Assembly: GCF_022201045.2 (NCBI RefSeq)
Contig: NC_068557.1
Span: 3,534,001 to 3,598,000, forward strand
Reading direction: 5' to 3'
Source of the DNA: Citrus sinensis
Lineage: Eukaryota; Streptophyta; Magnoliopsida; Sapindales; Rutaceae
Length of the DNA stretch: 64,000 nt
Translations under genes and position numbers: made by a program
Notes under the pieces: generated by a model
What the model saw: the letters and a program-made list of their open reading frames with translations, nothing else
The model's database searches: none
Told to the model about the DNA's origin: nothing
Shown: positions 54,101 to 64,000 of the stretch, piece by piece
Layout: each line of letters opens with the position of its first letter
Numbering within the stretch: position 1 is the stretch's first letter

Positions 54101-57100
54101 CTATACATACTTGCCGCGGTACTTCGGTTTTGGGTCTTTACTGAGTTTGAGATCGCCTGCTGCAGTCACCTGCGGATCAGCGGAAGCAAAGACCGAAGAA
54201 TGAAGATTACCATCTTCCAACCACTTTAAATGGTTCTCTCTAAACTCCAAGTGTTTTCTCCTGGCGGTCTCTGCAATTTCCTCAGTGTACGGACCTATCT
54301 TCACCATTGTTAGCAGAACCCGACTGTAACGTGAGCTTAAGATCTGTTCAGAAGAAGCAACCAATTTAAAACATGGGTGCTCAGGGAAAGGGTTCCGCGT
54401 TGAATCTTCTCTTAGAACAGGGTAGAAATACACAAGCCTGCCACCCATTACTAGCATCCTACCAGCAAGGTCAAGCAAATCATGCACACACTCAGATAAG
54501 CAGTATGGAGCTGTCGATGGTATGTGGCCAACTCTCTTGTCATCAGGAACAGTGTAAGGATCCACGACTCCCTTTAGCAATTTACGTCCACCAGATTTAC
54601 GTCCACCAGCCCGAACTCCATAAGGAGGGTCACAGATTATGGCATCAAAGACCTAATCAACATAATATAACTTTAAATGAAAATATAAGATCCAGAAAAA
54701 TAACAGTAATAATCAATTTATGTAACTTAAGAGTTCCAATCAATGATTAAACTTTTACCAAATGTCACCATAAGGTTCTTAGGCAATCATCTTTCTTCTT
54801 ATTTGTACAGCATTGGGTAAATTGCAGTCAACAACAGTTGAACAGACAGAAATTCATTTCTATCTGGTAAGTTCAGGCTTTTTAAAAATAAAACTGTCAC
54901 CATCCGATACACAAATAAATAAAAAATTTAGTTCAACGATTTGATACTTCAAATTTAGTAAAAGTTTCATTTTTTAGTCAATAACATCAAAAAGGACATG
55001 GATGTTATGTTGTTAAGAATGCAACATTACTGCCATAAAATCCTAAAGAATTCGTCATTGCATAATGCCTCAAATTAGTAAACACGCACCAGTAAAATTT
55101 GCTTCAATTTAGTGCATTTTACTTTCAGTTAAAATTTTTGGGATTCTATTGTGAGATGATGTAATATTTTCTTAACTGTCAGTAGCAAAATTACTGGCAC
55201 ATCATAATTGTTAAGAAATCAATTGAAAAATTAAGTAATAAAATCTACCAGAGTACAGACAGAAAAGGAACCACTTATTACACAGTACACACTGCAAGAG
55301 TAAAAATCTCCCATACATACCTCTTTCAAACCAGGACGCCAAGGTGGAAGGTTATTATCTGCCCTTAGCAAACCAATAGGCATTTGTAATCCATACTGCA
55401 GAAATATGAGAACGAGTACAGTGTCATGCAATTCTGATACAATTATACAAACCATGGTCCACATTAACTTTTCAAACCTAAAGAATTAAGAATGAGCTAT
55501 TAATATAAAAGGAGTATAAGTTAATAATGTCAAATGAGTTCACAATTGCATATTAATGACAATTCATCACTGCTTTTTGTGGTGTGGATAACCAACCAAG
55601 TGTTTAAAGTACGTCTTAAAATAAAATATTCCATTAAACAAAAAAAGAAATGAAAGGAAATGCTATCACACAGAATATTCACCTGCTTAAAATTGCTCCA
55701 AACATTAGTATCTGGGCCACGCCCATCGCGGACAACTCTAATGTCAATATCTGCACCCTGACATATTAAAAACTGTTAAATAATAACTAAACCAGTTTAT
55801 AACGAGCACATAGTTGATAAAAACTCTGAAACAGAACTACCAAGTGCAATGTATTTCAAAGTAAATAATAGAGCAACAAGTGCTAACCATTGTCATTGCA
55901 CCGAAGTGAGCTGCAGCAACAAGAATACTCCCAGTGCCGACAAAAGGGTCATAGACAAGTTTCCCAGGTTCAACCAATGCCTGGTTGGCCATTAAGAAAG
56001 CCACTTCTGCATCCATTGCTGTGGGGCCAAGATAATTGCGGCTTTTTAACTGATATGTTGGTATTAGTTTCCTATCAGCAGCACCTATTTCTCTACCGAA
56101 AAAGATTCTCCTTTCTGCCACTGGTGGGAGCCCATTATTCACTCCATAGTCATCAGTTTCTATAAGCCAAAACTTGTGATCTGGATTTTTCAAATTAACT
56201 CGACCCTGCAACATATTGATTACTCCTTTACTTTAGAGATGATAAAGAATACATAAATTGATTGCCATTAGAACTTAGTGACATAACCTATAATCCATCC
56301 ATTCTCGAACTTTTGCCTAATTTTGACTGACCAGTAGAAACTTTGAGATATTTAGAAAATCTTGAATTTTTAAATATCTGGGCTGTTAAAACTAAATAAA
56401 ATAAATTATTCTTAACACCCACTCAAAATACATTTTTTATTTTAATTTTTAAGATACCAATTATATCATTTAAAAGATGGAACTTATAAGAATGGAAAAA
56501 TATCCTCTACTTTGTTGCTGCCTGTAGTGGATTAAATTTTTATTTCTTATTTTTTGTTTTTATTATAATTATTATTTTTAAAAGCAGCAAACTCTGCCAC
56601 TTCAGAAAAACCATGCAGTTTACTGCCCCAAAAAGAAATAGTTGATGTAAAATAGGGAACAACAAAATTTTGAAAAGAAAAATTAGCAACAAGCTGTTGC
56701 GCCTGTGAGATGGTCATCCTAATTGTGAGAGACTATAATGGAGACAAGTTAATCCTAGAGGCAATAGCAGGTCTTTTCCAAGATTTTGGGAATCTATCAT
56801 GGTCGTATGGAGGTAGCGAGAGAAAAAGGGCTGAACAATATCTTAAGATAGCATAAGAAAAAAGATGATTTGAAAGTACAAGAAGGTTCATATGTTCTAA
56901 ATGCGTTTAACTGATGTAATGATTGCTAAGTCATATATTTTGAAGTTGAAATCAATAGAGGTGAAAAAAAAAAAAAAAGCGCATAGCAGCTTCAGACATT
57001 ATACAACCAAGAAGTGCTCAGAATGCATCATAGAGGTAAATGACTAACAAAACAGAAACACGGCATGGTGTGTGTCCAAGGAAACAGAACAGAAACAGAG

Positions 57101-57764
57101 CACACAATCAATCACAATCATACCACCTCTTCTAAATAAATAGAAAGATACCCAATTTGCGAAAAAAGGGAAAATAATATTGCTATATGCCACCAATTGC
57201 GAAAAAAGGGAAAATAGTATAGCTATATGTCACTAACATTATTGCTTCATTAAAACACACAATGAGCAAATGGTAAGATACAAAACAACGGACCTTGAAA
57301 GGAATATACGAAAGTCCTTTAATTCGATCATTTTGCTCCTGGAAGCTGAAGACTTTACCAAAGCTATCAACAGTAATCTTGAAAGTGGCATCAGAGCTCA
57401 AATACGGGAGCATCTGGTCTTCTGGGTAACTTCTAATAGCCTCCTCCAATTCTTCATAACTACTTCCTTCTCCCCAAACTTCATACATCCCCTTCACCAG
57501 TATACCTATAAGACATAATTAAATTACAATTAAGTTTTAAAAAATAATAATTATTAAAAAAATAAGAAACTCACTTCGATTGGCAATGCTGCGAGCGATA
57601 TCTTCAGAGGGAAGATTGACGAAATGGAAAGGAGAGTCAGGGTGGTGGTGTTTTGGAAGCTTCCATTCTAAAGCATCATTGACACCGAAGAGGTAAGCTA
57701 ATGATTCAACTTCTGGCTTTCTGTAATCCAACAGTCTGTGGAAAAACACGCACAGGTACCACAT
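54101..57764 (-). CDS. TRM11: tRNA (guanine(10)-N2)-methyltransferase, TRM11/TRMT11 homologue
   Basis: Six exons: 57764-57575, 57505-57294, 56205-55888, 55757-55683, 55395-55321 and 54652-54101. The total is 1422 nt, 473 aa, in phase, close to the family length. The N-terminal half (MWYLCVFFHRLLDYRKPEVE, FHFVNLPSEDIARSIANRS) is the THUMP-related RNA-binding part. GREIGAADRKLIPTYQLKSR and NYLGPTAMDAEVAFLMANQA lead into the Rossmann methyltransferase with motif I DPFVGTGSILVAAAHFGA, the acidic loop GADIDIRVVRDGRG and motif IV FDAIICDPPYGVRAGG. In yeast and human the enzyme, with TRM112, makes N2-methylguanosine at tRNA position 10. The catalytic DPPY is intact and no frame breaks were seen. It sits as an intact gene between two blocks of dead CNL sequence. 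Confidence 0.93.
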
Positions 57765-60139
57765 TTTTTTTTTTGGTTTTGGGTTTACTGTTTCTGTTGA
57801 TCTTTGTCTTAGATATTTTTGTGCACGCCAACTGTTTGAAAGAAAGGTTGACTGAGAGAGTGACTGACTTGCCTTTGTGACGGCCGGAAGAAAGACGGGG
57901 TTTCCAAGTCTTTCAAGTTTGGTTGGTTAGCTTAGCGCCACTTACGCTTTGCGTTTTAGTTGCTCGTTGGCCGTTGCCTTGTTAGGAGGCCAAAGCGACG
58001 TCGGTTTGAGTATTTGTGATTTGAAGGTTGAAAACAGTTTAAAAATTAATATATAATGCAAAATTTGGATTTTTTTCTTACTATTTTTAATTTTGTTGAA
58101 TGTCTTTGATATAATATTCATAAAGTTTTTTATTTAAAAATATGCTTTGTAGAAAATTAATTACAAAGGAAAAGATAAATTAGAAATCCAAGTACATGTT
58201 TTTTAATATGAACGATGCAAAATTTTATTGATCATTATGTAGAAATTAATTAAAATATTGTATAAAAGTATGATTTCTTCAATTCTTGCATGAGAATAGA
58301 ATTTTTTTTTTTAATTGGCTCAGTTTCAAATAATTTTTTTTAATCTGCCTTACATTTTTTTCCTTCATTTTTATCAATAAGATATTAATAACTCAAAATA
58401 CAATTATCTCTAGAAACAAAATGTTTGTTAAGAGTAGATAAATACAACTATCAAAAACTTAAACCAGTACTTAGTAATTTAGCGAGACCCATGAGTATAT
58501 TATTTCGACATTTTTAAAAAATATATATAATTGTTAAATTTTGTACCAATTATTCCCGTTCTTTTGCTTTTCTAGTTTTCTTCTCCTATATGGGAATCCG
58601 ACACCTAAATTGGAAAATGGCAATTGTTAAACAGTCACTAATCCTATTTTATATCATCATATACTTGGGGTAAGCACTTAATCAATGAACAATCATCTTC
58701 ATGTATGGCTGGCTCGAGTTTGTTATTACCTGCGTAATATTACATTTACCTAAACAAATTTCATTTATAATATCTTTTATTTATCTGTAAATGGAAGCAA
58801 CAAATGCCCACTCTCATCAACATAAGTCACAACCAAAAAAAAAAAAAATTATGTTTTGATGGGGCAATCAAATACAAAAATCCAAGTGAAATCAATCTGT
58901 TTTACAGGTGATTGATTGTACACCACCTTTGTTTACATACACAGCAAAGACAACACTGCAGCTTTAAGCCAAGAAAGCCAAAGCAAATACACCTAATACC
59001 AGTATATTCTGTATCTTCAACATCCGGTACTTCTGGAGATGAAGAACATTGTTGCTCCTGCAGACATTATACATACTCAACAAGGGTTACTTCTAAAAAA
59101 ATAATCCCATCGATTTATTGAACTGCAAATAAAAACACAAACACAACTGTAATGTTTTACTTCGTGGTGGAATTGAGGAAACAACCTAAAATTTTATTAT
59201 TTTCTAGTCAAAACAACCTATAATTGATTTGTAAGCACAAGAATAACATATCAGAAATTATCAAAAGAAGAAAATTAAATTGATTTTCCATTAGCGACGA
59301 GCAAAATGATGATAGTCTCTACGGTCCATTCATTTTAATAACATAAACATGTATTGATGCAAATCCATTGGGTTGCAATTGTCCCTCGTCTAAATGCCCA
59401 TTGCCCAAGTGTTTTAAAGAACTTTGACCTTGTCAAACAAAAAGAACAAAAACACAGAACAAAGACAGGAGGTTGAACTACATGCATACAGATATAAGAT
59501 GGTTGTATATCCATGCTATAAGCTATAAATTGTCAAACAGTAGGCAATAAAGATATTAAGGTTTTGATTAATGGAACAGAGAATTCACAAAACCTATTTT
59601 GCTTTAACTTTCCCAAGGGAAAAATATTACTTGCCTTTCAAAATCATTTGCAAGTTGTTCAATTACTCTGAAGCTAATTCCTCAAAATCAATATTGAAAA
59701 GAAATAATTAATAACACTATTTGTAAAATCATAGCAAATCCTGCAGTTGTCCATGCATACATTTTGTTTGTTATCTCATTTCTTTCTTTAACAGCCAAAG
59801 ATCATGAAGTTCATTTACGGAAATGTAGAAAAAAGGTAACACTAAAGCATTTCAGAAATGGATTTACCTTGTAGATGTGTATCTGGGTTATCATGTGGCA
59901 ACATCAACCTTCATCCCATATGCACCCTTGTTCTAGCAGAGAACTAGAACATCCAAGATTAATGGGTTCAAAAGTGAGGGCGGCAGGGCATTCTCTGAAC
60001 ATCCTCTGTTAATGAAGAGATGTCTAAAAGAAGTGTGAGTCTATGCATTCCCCACTCAAATAATAGCTTACAGATCTTGAGATCTCTGATTCTGCATGGT
60101 GTAAAGGCATGTCAAGCACTCATCTTTCAATTTCTGCCT
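57765..60139. other. Spacer upstream of TRM11
   Basis: The first 200 bp hold the TRM11 promoter and leader. The rest is AT-rich. At about 58910-59060 the minus strand, after a TCTGCAG acceptor-like site, reads EQQCSSSPEVPDVEDTEYTG followed by a Cys-rich tail, which is exon-like but unassigned. The 69-aa plus-strand frame there is its shadow. Confidence 0.4.
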
Positions 60140-61646
60140 TCCTTGAATTGCCAAATGCCAATATTACAATTCTCAGCAACAACATGTTAAGGTTTCACTT
60201 GCCATTTAAGTCAGCATCCTTGGCCTCCCCAACATCATCTACAGTCTCCATCTTTAAAATGTTGAGTGTATCCCGAAGCCGTGTTTACAACTTCAACTCA
60301 TATAGAGCAAATGCTTAGCCCATAAAAATAAAAGTGGTCAGTTTGTCCACTCTTTCCAATGAATCAACATCAGAAATTTTGAGATGTCGTAGGTAACTGA
60401 GGCTCCCCATGTCTTGACACAATTTCTTTAGAGAACAATACCTTTCTACTACAAGTGTCTTCAAATTTTAAAGATCAAGACATCATAGATGTTTATCATC
60501 TCTAATTTCAACTAGAAGCTCTAATATATTTAAAAGACAAGACGCCTAACCATTGTGGCGTTGATAACAAATCAACACGAACATTAATCATCAAATAACC
60601 CTAACACTAGCATCATAAGTGGTGTACTCTTCCTTCCTACTTGAATTCCCAACCCGAAAGGGAAGAAAGGGGTCAGCCAAACAGCAGTCCACTTCGTACA
60701 TTTTCTGAGACAGACCAATCAGGCATTTAGAAAGGATCAACCCCAGAATTGTGTTCAAAATGGCAGAGCGCCAGATGTGATTGGCATCGAGGGGATTATC
60801 CCCAGTGTTGGGATCAGCCCTCTCAAACTCTCAAAGTACTTCCCAACCATCCTTTTTGCAAAATCCATCCGCTACATTACAAAAGACTTCAAACTTTCTA
60901 ATACTATCTTATTTAAAATAAATGGTTTTCGATAAGTTTGCATTACTTATCAACCTCATATTTCCTAAAGCATTTTTGTTCAGCAGCCCACCAAATCTTT
61001 ATATTGATCATCTGCTACATCATAAAAGGCTTCGAACTTTCCAATACTATCTTATTTAAAATAAATGGTTTTTGATAGGTTTTCATTATTTATCAACCTG
61101 CATATTTATTCAGCGAATTTCCCAAGCTTGTCTGGTCCAGCCAGTCACTGGAAAGAAAACTTTCCAGATAGAAGGCCACTCAGATTTGCTAATTGCTCAA
61201 GATCATGGATAAGGTCATGCATCTAAAATCAAGACATATACTAATTGATTGTTAAAAAATTGACCTTAAGATAAGAGCAATTCTTAATTGACTGTTGAAA
61301 AAATGACCTCGAAAGTCTTTTTCCACTTAAACAGTCACTGAATAAGAAACTATCTGGATAAAAGGCTACCCAGATTTTCATTGCCAACACCTCCCATACC
61401 AATCACATAAATCGCATCTTCATTCACCAAAGCCCCGGAGTTATCTTTCAAATCAAAATTATTCTTGTCCATTACAATATCTAGCAATAGTATTTCATTC
61501 ATCTCTTTTACGGATCGTGGACTCAGCACCAAACAATTACAACAAGTAGGTATGTGTTTTCCTACCTTATTCGAAGGAACTGGGTTGAGCGTCAAACAAA
61601 AAACATGTTCACTAACCTTCATTTCCGAACTCATCCAGCAAATCAT
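60140..61646 (-). pseudogene. CC-NBS-LRR relic with large internal deletions
   Basis: From right to left on the minus strand: the end of the Rx-type domain (HIPTCCNCLVLSPRSVKEMN, LDIVMDKNNFDLKDNSG), a P-loop relic IYVIGMGGVGNE near 61400, an MHD motif MHDLIHDLEQLANLSG near 61222-61170, a repeated stretch, then LRR pieces. The LRR pieces are RYCSLKKLCQDMGSLSYLRH near 60440-60360 and METVDDVGEAKDADLNGK near 60250. The order and phrases are those of CNL proteins, but most of NB-ARC is missing and stops abound. Its sequence is close to the 52707-53066 relic (SPRSVKEM, DIVMDK, NFDLK), so both come from one local CNL family. Confidence 0.72.
60871..61110. repeat. Imperfect tandem duplication of about 142 bp in the CNL relic
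   Basis: GCTACATTACAAAAGACTTC at 60871 recurs as GCTACATCATAAAAGGCTTC near 61013. Both are followed by an AATACTATCTTATTTAAAAT segment and a GATAAGTTTGCATT/GATAGGTTTTCATT segment. A second short repetition (AACTTTCCAGATAGAAGGCC near 61160 and AACTATCTGGATAAAAGGCT near 61350) lies just beyond. Confidence 0.75.
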
Positions 61647-61739
61647 TCACGTCTCAACCAGAGCTCGTCGAAAGGATGCAGTCGAAATAACATCTCCCAT
61701 TCTAGAGACGGGAAAATTATACAAGTCAAAATGAAGTGA

Positions 61740-62478
61740 TCCAGCCTATTCTAAAAGAAATGTCAAGTTACCAAATTACCCTTAATCTGTAATTTTTGTT
61801 TTTCCTACGGAATTGAGTATTATTGTCATTCAGTACATCAGATTGTAAATTACATTAGGTCAATCAAGAAGAAAACTACGGTGAAACGGTGGTACCATGC
61901 CACCGTTGCACTTAGGCGTTGGATTTTAATGGATTCATTCATCTAAATGAATCTAACGATTGGATGTAATATAAATATTTTATTCATAATTTTAAATTTA
62001 TAAATAATAAAATTATTCTTTATTATAAACCTGAGGACAGTAGTAAGTAATTACTTTTCAATTGGTTGAAGTATTTTTATTTTATTTCAGCTTGAAAGGA
62101 TAATTTCTCATAAATCCCAGAGGAGTAATTGAGCAGAGTATCACTTGAAATTAATAAATTTAATTTAATATCTGATCTATCTCAATATTCCACAGTACTT
62201 TAATGTATGCACACGTTTACAAATACTATTGAATAATTAAGAAAACTCAAGTTCTTTGTATCTCAATGAAACTTGTAACATACATTTCATACAGTCCATC
62301 GAAAAATTATAAAAAAAAAAAGAAAAAAATAAAAGAAAATGTAAGCCATACGTTTCACAGGCTACACAATATGAGAAATGGATAAATGTCGGTTGTTTCT
62401 TTTTGAACATGCTATCAAAGGATTTTGTTAATACCAAATAAGAAAGTTAAAAAATAAAAAATAGAAGAGGGACAAAAA
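61740..62478. other. Spacer between the CNL relic and CHLD
   Basis: AT-rich sequence with the 3' UTR of CHLD at its right end. No gene was recognised; the 66-aa frame at 62237-62437 is low-complexity. Confidence 0.55.
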
Positions 62479-63650
62479 TCAAGAATTCTTCAATGCTGAT
62501 AAAGCATCCTTGGTCGTAGCTGAAATAACAGCATCTGAAGCATTTGGCAAGTAGTAATATTTTCCTGCAAAAATAAAAAAATTTTGTGTTAGTTGCATAT
62601 GAATCCAGAAAAACCAGCAGTATTCAAAGCAAACAAACACACCTTGAGCAACTCTGGCAATCTCTTTGGCAAAGCCAGTAGAAACAAACTTGTTTTCTGT
62701 GTCGATAACTAAGAGAGACATCCCTGCTTTGTATATTTTCCCAGCAACTTCAAGAATCTCATCCTTCATCAAACAAAAAGATGTAACAATATCAATTAGT
62801 TCCAATATTAAATTTCGAGGAATGTCTTCGAACCTAAGCATGCCAATTGCCAAATCTTATTTGTATGGGTGATCATGCATTGGTTGAACAAGTATGCTCA
62901 AGTTCAAAATAAGAATCACGAGAAAATACGATAAAATAAAATAAAAGATCATCTCATCGTGACGAAAGTTCGCAGCCAGTCAGCAAAGTGCATTGATACT
63001 GATAAACTAAGCGTACACTGTGGTTCTCATTATTTACCTTCAATTCTTGTGACGAAGGTCTAGGGGCATCAGAAGCAGTTGCTTCAGGATCCGTAGATCT
63101 TTTCAGCGATATATTAGCTCTGCCATCTGTTATTGCAACAATCATTATACGCCCAACATCACCACTCTTCTCCGCATTTAGCCCAACCCTGACGGCCTAG
63201 GCATATTAAAGCATTAAATAATCATAAATGATTGTCTATAATTAGAAAATTGGAACAATAAATGCCAAAATTCGTAGAACTTGATGGTAAAAGAACAGCT
63301 TTAAGCAGGAACGAGAAGGGATGGAAAATCTTAGAAAGAGAATAATTGCTTGGTACACTAAATAATAATCAACAAGTTGGGTTCCAATAATCAGAAGAGA
63401 AGTCATTTGCAACATTTAGACGTTCATCAATAGTTTCTGACAATAAAAGCCACCAACATCTTAAGAATTTCTTTGTCAAGATGCCACAATGATGGGGTTT
63501 AACAGATCTACACACCATTGATAAACCATGAGCTAGAGGAGAACCACCGCCACATGGAAGTCTCTCTAGACGTTTCCTTGCCATTGCAATTGATCTGGAA
63601 GGAGGCAAAAGGACTTCTGCAGAGTCTCCTCGGAAAGGAATAATGGAAAC
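62479..63650 (-). CDS. CHLD: Magnesium-chelatase subunit ChlD, chloroplastic; 3' exons only
   Basis: Four last exons: 63650-63516, 63196-63038, 62763-62643 and 62564-62479, with 135, 159, 121 and 86 nt, all phases joining. The product reads [40 protein letters not shown], then [50 protein letters not shown] and [12 protein letters not shown], ending ALKNS. This is the C-terminal von Willebrand A (integrin I) domain of ChlD. With ChlI (AAA+ motor) and ChlH it inserts Mg into protoporphyrin IX in plastids. The AAA-like N-terminal half, the acidic/proline linker and the MIDAS DxSxS exon are beyond the right edge. No frame break was seen. The last intron is only 78 nt and lacks in-frame stops. 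Confidence 0.94.
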
Positions 63651-63813
63651 CTACTTAAATTGCCAGTAAACAATACCTGAAATTAGTTAAAAGGTAAATA
63701 TGTGCAACACAGGCTTTTGTAAAGCCAACTTTGGAGCTTTGCTTATTTTCAGAACTGCATGGAAATGATAAAATGCATCACTGAGAAAAATAATCTAGGA
63801 AAAGAAAGATTCA

Positions 63814-63950
63814 CATTTTTTTTCTTTTTTAACCATGCACCCTACCCGTCCCATCCCAAATTAAACATATCCCTTTGGGATTGAACCCTTGTCCTCTTGC
63901 TTTAACAGCAAGTGATAAAATCAACTAGAACATCCTTTCGGGACAAAGGA
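63814..63950 (-). mobile_element. tRNA-derived SINE-like element in a CHLD intron
   Basis: On the minus strand the segment holds GGGTTCAATCCC (63888-63877), a near-consensus RNA polymerase III B box. It is preceded by CTAGTTGATTTTATCACTTG and an anticodon-arm-like CTTGCTGTTAAAGCAAG, and it ends in an A-rich tail (AAAAAAGAAAAAAAATG). This is the layout of a tRNA-related plant SINE. Target duplications were not resolved and the A box is weak. Confidence 0.55.
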
Positions 63951-64000
63951 ACTTCAATTAACCAAGGAGAAATTAATTGATTCTTTGCTGCAGCGAAATA

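Noticed and set aside
54373..54750. 125-aa plus-strand frame over the TRM11 last exon
   Set aside because: Antisense shadow of the methyltransferase domain.

Overview
The window is nuclear DNA of a flowering plant, almost certainly a woody eudicot. The gene set and the style of its TNL and CNL resistance genes make me think of Citrus (Rutaceae), but that is an inference I cannot confirm without a search. Plant signs: intron-rich genes with GT-AG junctions, AT-rich spacers full of small inverted-repeat transposons, a Ty1/copia relic, plastid-protein genes (acetolactate synthase small subunit, Mg-chelatase ChlD), and F-box, TIR-NBS-LRR and CC-NBS-LRR families. All exon coordinates were set by reading splice sites and reading-frame phase by eye. 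Protein identities rest on remembered family sequences.

Layout. 1-611: last two exons of the chloroplast acetolactate synthase small subunit (+). 1704-4029: an F-box/LRR/FBD gene (-). Only 177 bp upstream of its start is a 1.87-kb near-perfect inverted repeat (4207-6077) flanked by a 9-bp duplication, then a 1.0-kb non-autonomous hAT element (6177-7180) and a decayed copia element (about 7221-11923, -). 12.0-25.3 kb has no gene I can recognise. It holds an LTR-like remnant, three copies of one small MITE family, a CpG-richer promoter-like patch, and a 43-bp minisatellite split by another MITE. 25517-30268: a complete nine-exon hexokinase-like gene of the HKL1 type (+). 33204-33459: a broken, probably purine-permease 3' exon (-). 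35394-40674: TAN1/THUMPD1 (+). 41576-42983: an E2-C type ubiquitin-conjugating enzyme of the UBC19/UBC20 group (-).

44942-49679 is a full-length TIR-NBS-LRR gene (+) with two reading-frame breaks. Behind it, tail to tail, lies a decayed second TNL copy (49827-51170, -). Relics of CC-NBS-LRR genes follow at 51.9-53.1 kb and 60.1-61.65 kb (-). Between them is an intact TRM11-type tRNA m2G10 methyltransferase gene (54101-57764, -). 62479-63650 is the 3' part of CHLD, Mg-chelatase subunit D (-), which continues past the right edge; a tRNA-derived SINE lies in its intron.

How the genes relate. This is a normal plant gene neighbourhood rather than an operon. Housekeeping genes (branched-chain amino-acid synthesis, chlorophyll synthesis, tRNA modification, cell-cycle ubiquitination) sit between decaying resistance-gene and transposon blocks. 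TAN1 and TRM11, which act on adjacent positions of the tRNA D-arm (C12 and G10), lie about 13 kb apart. I found no new multi-gene system. The most unusual structure is the long inverted repeat in front of the F-box gene.
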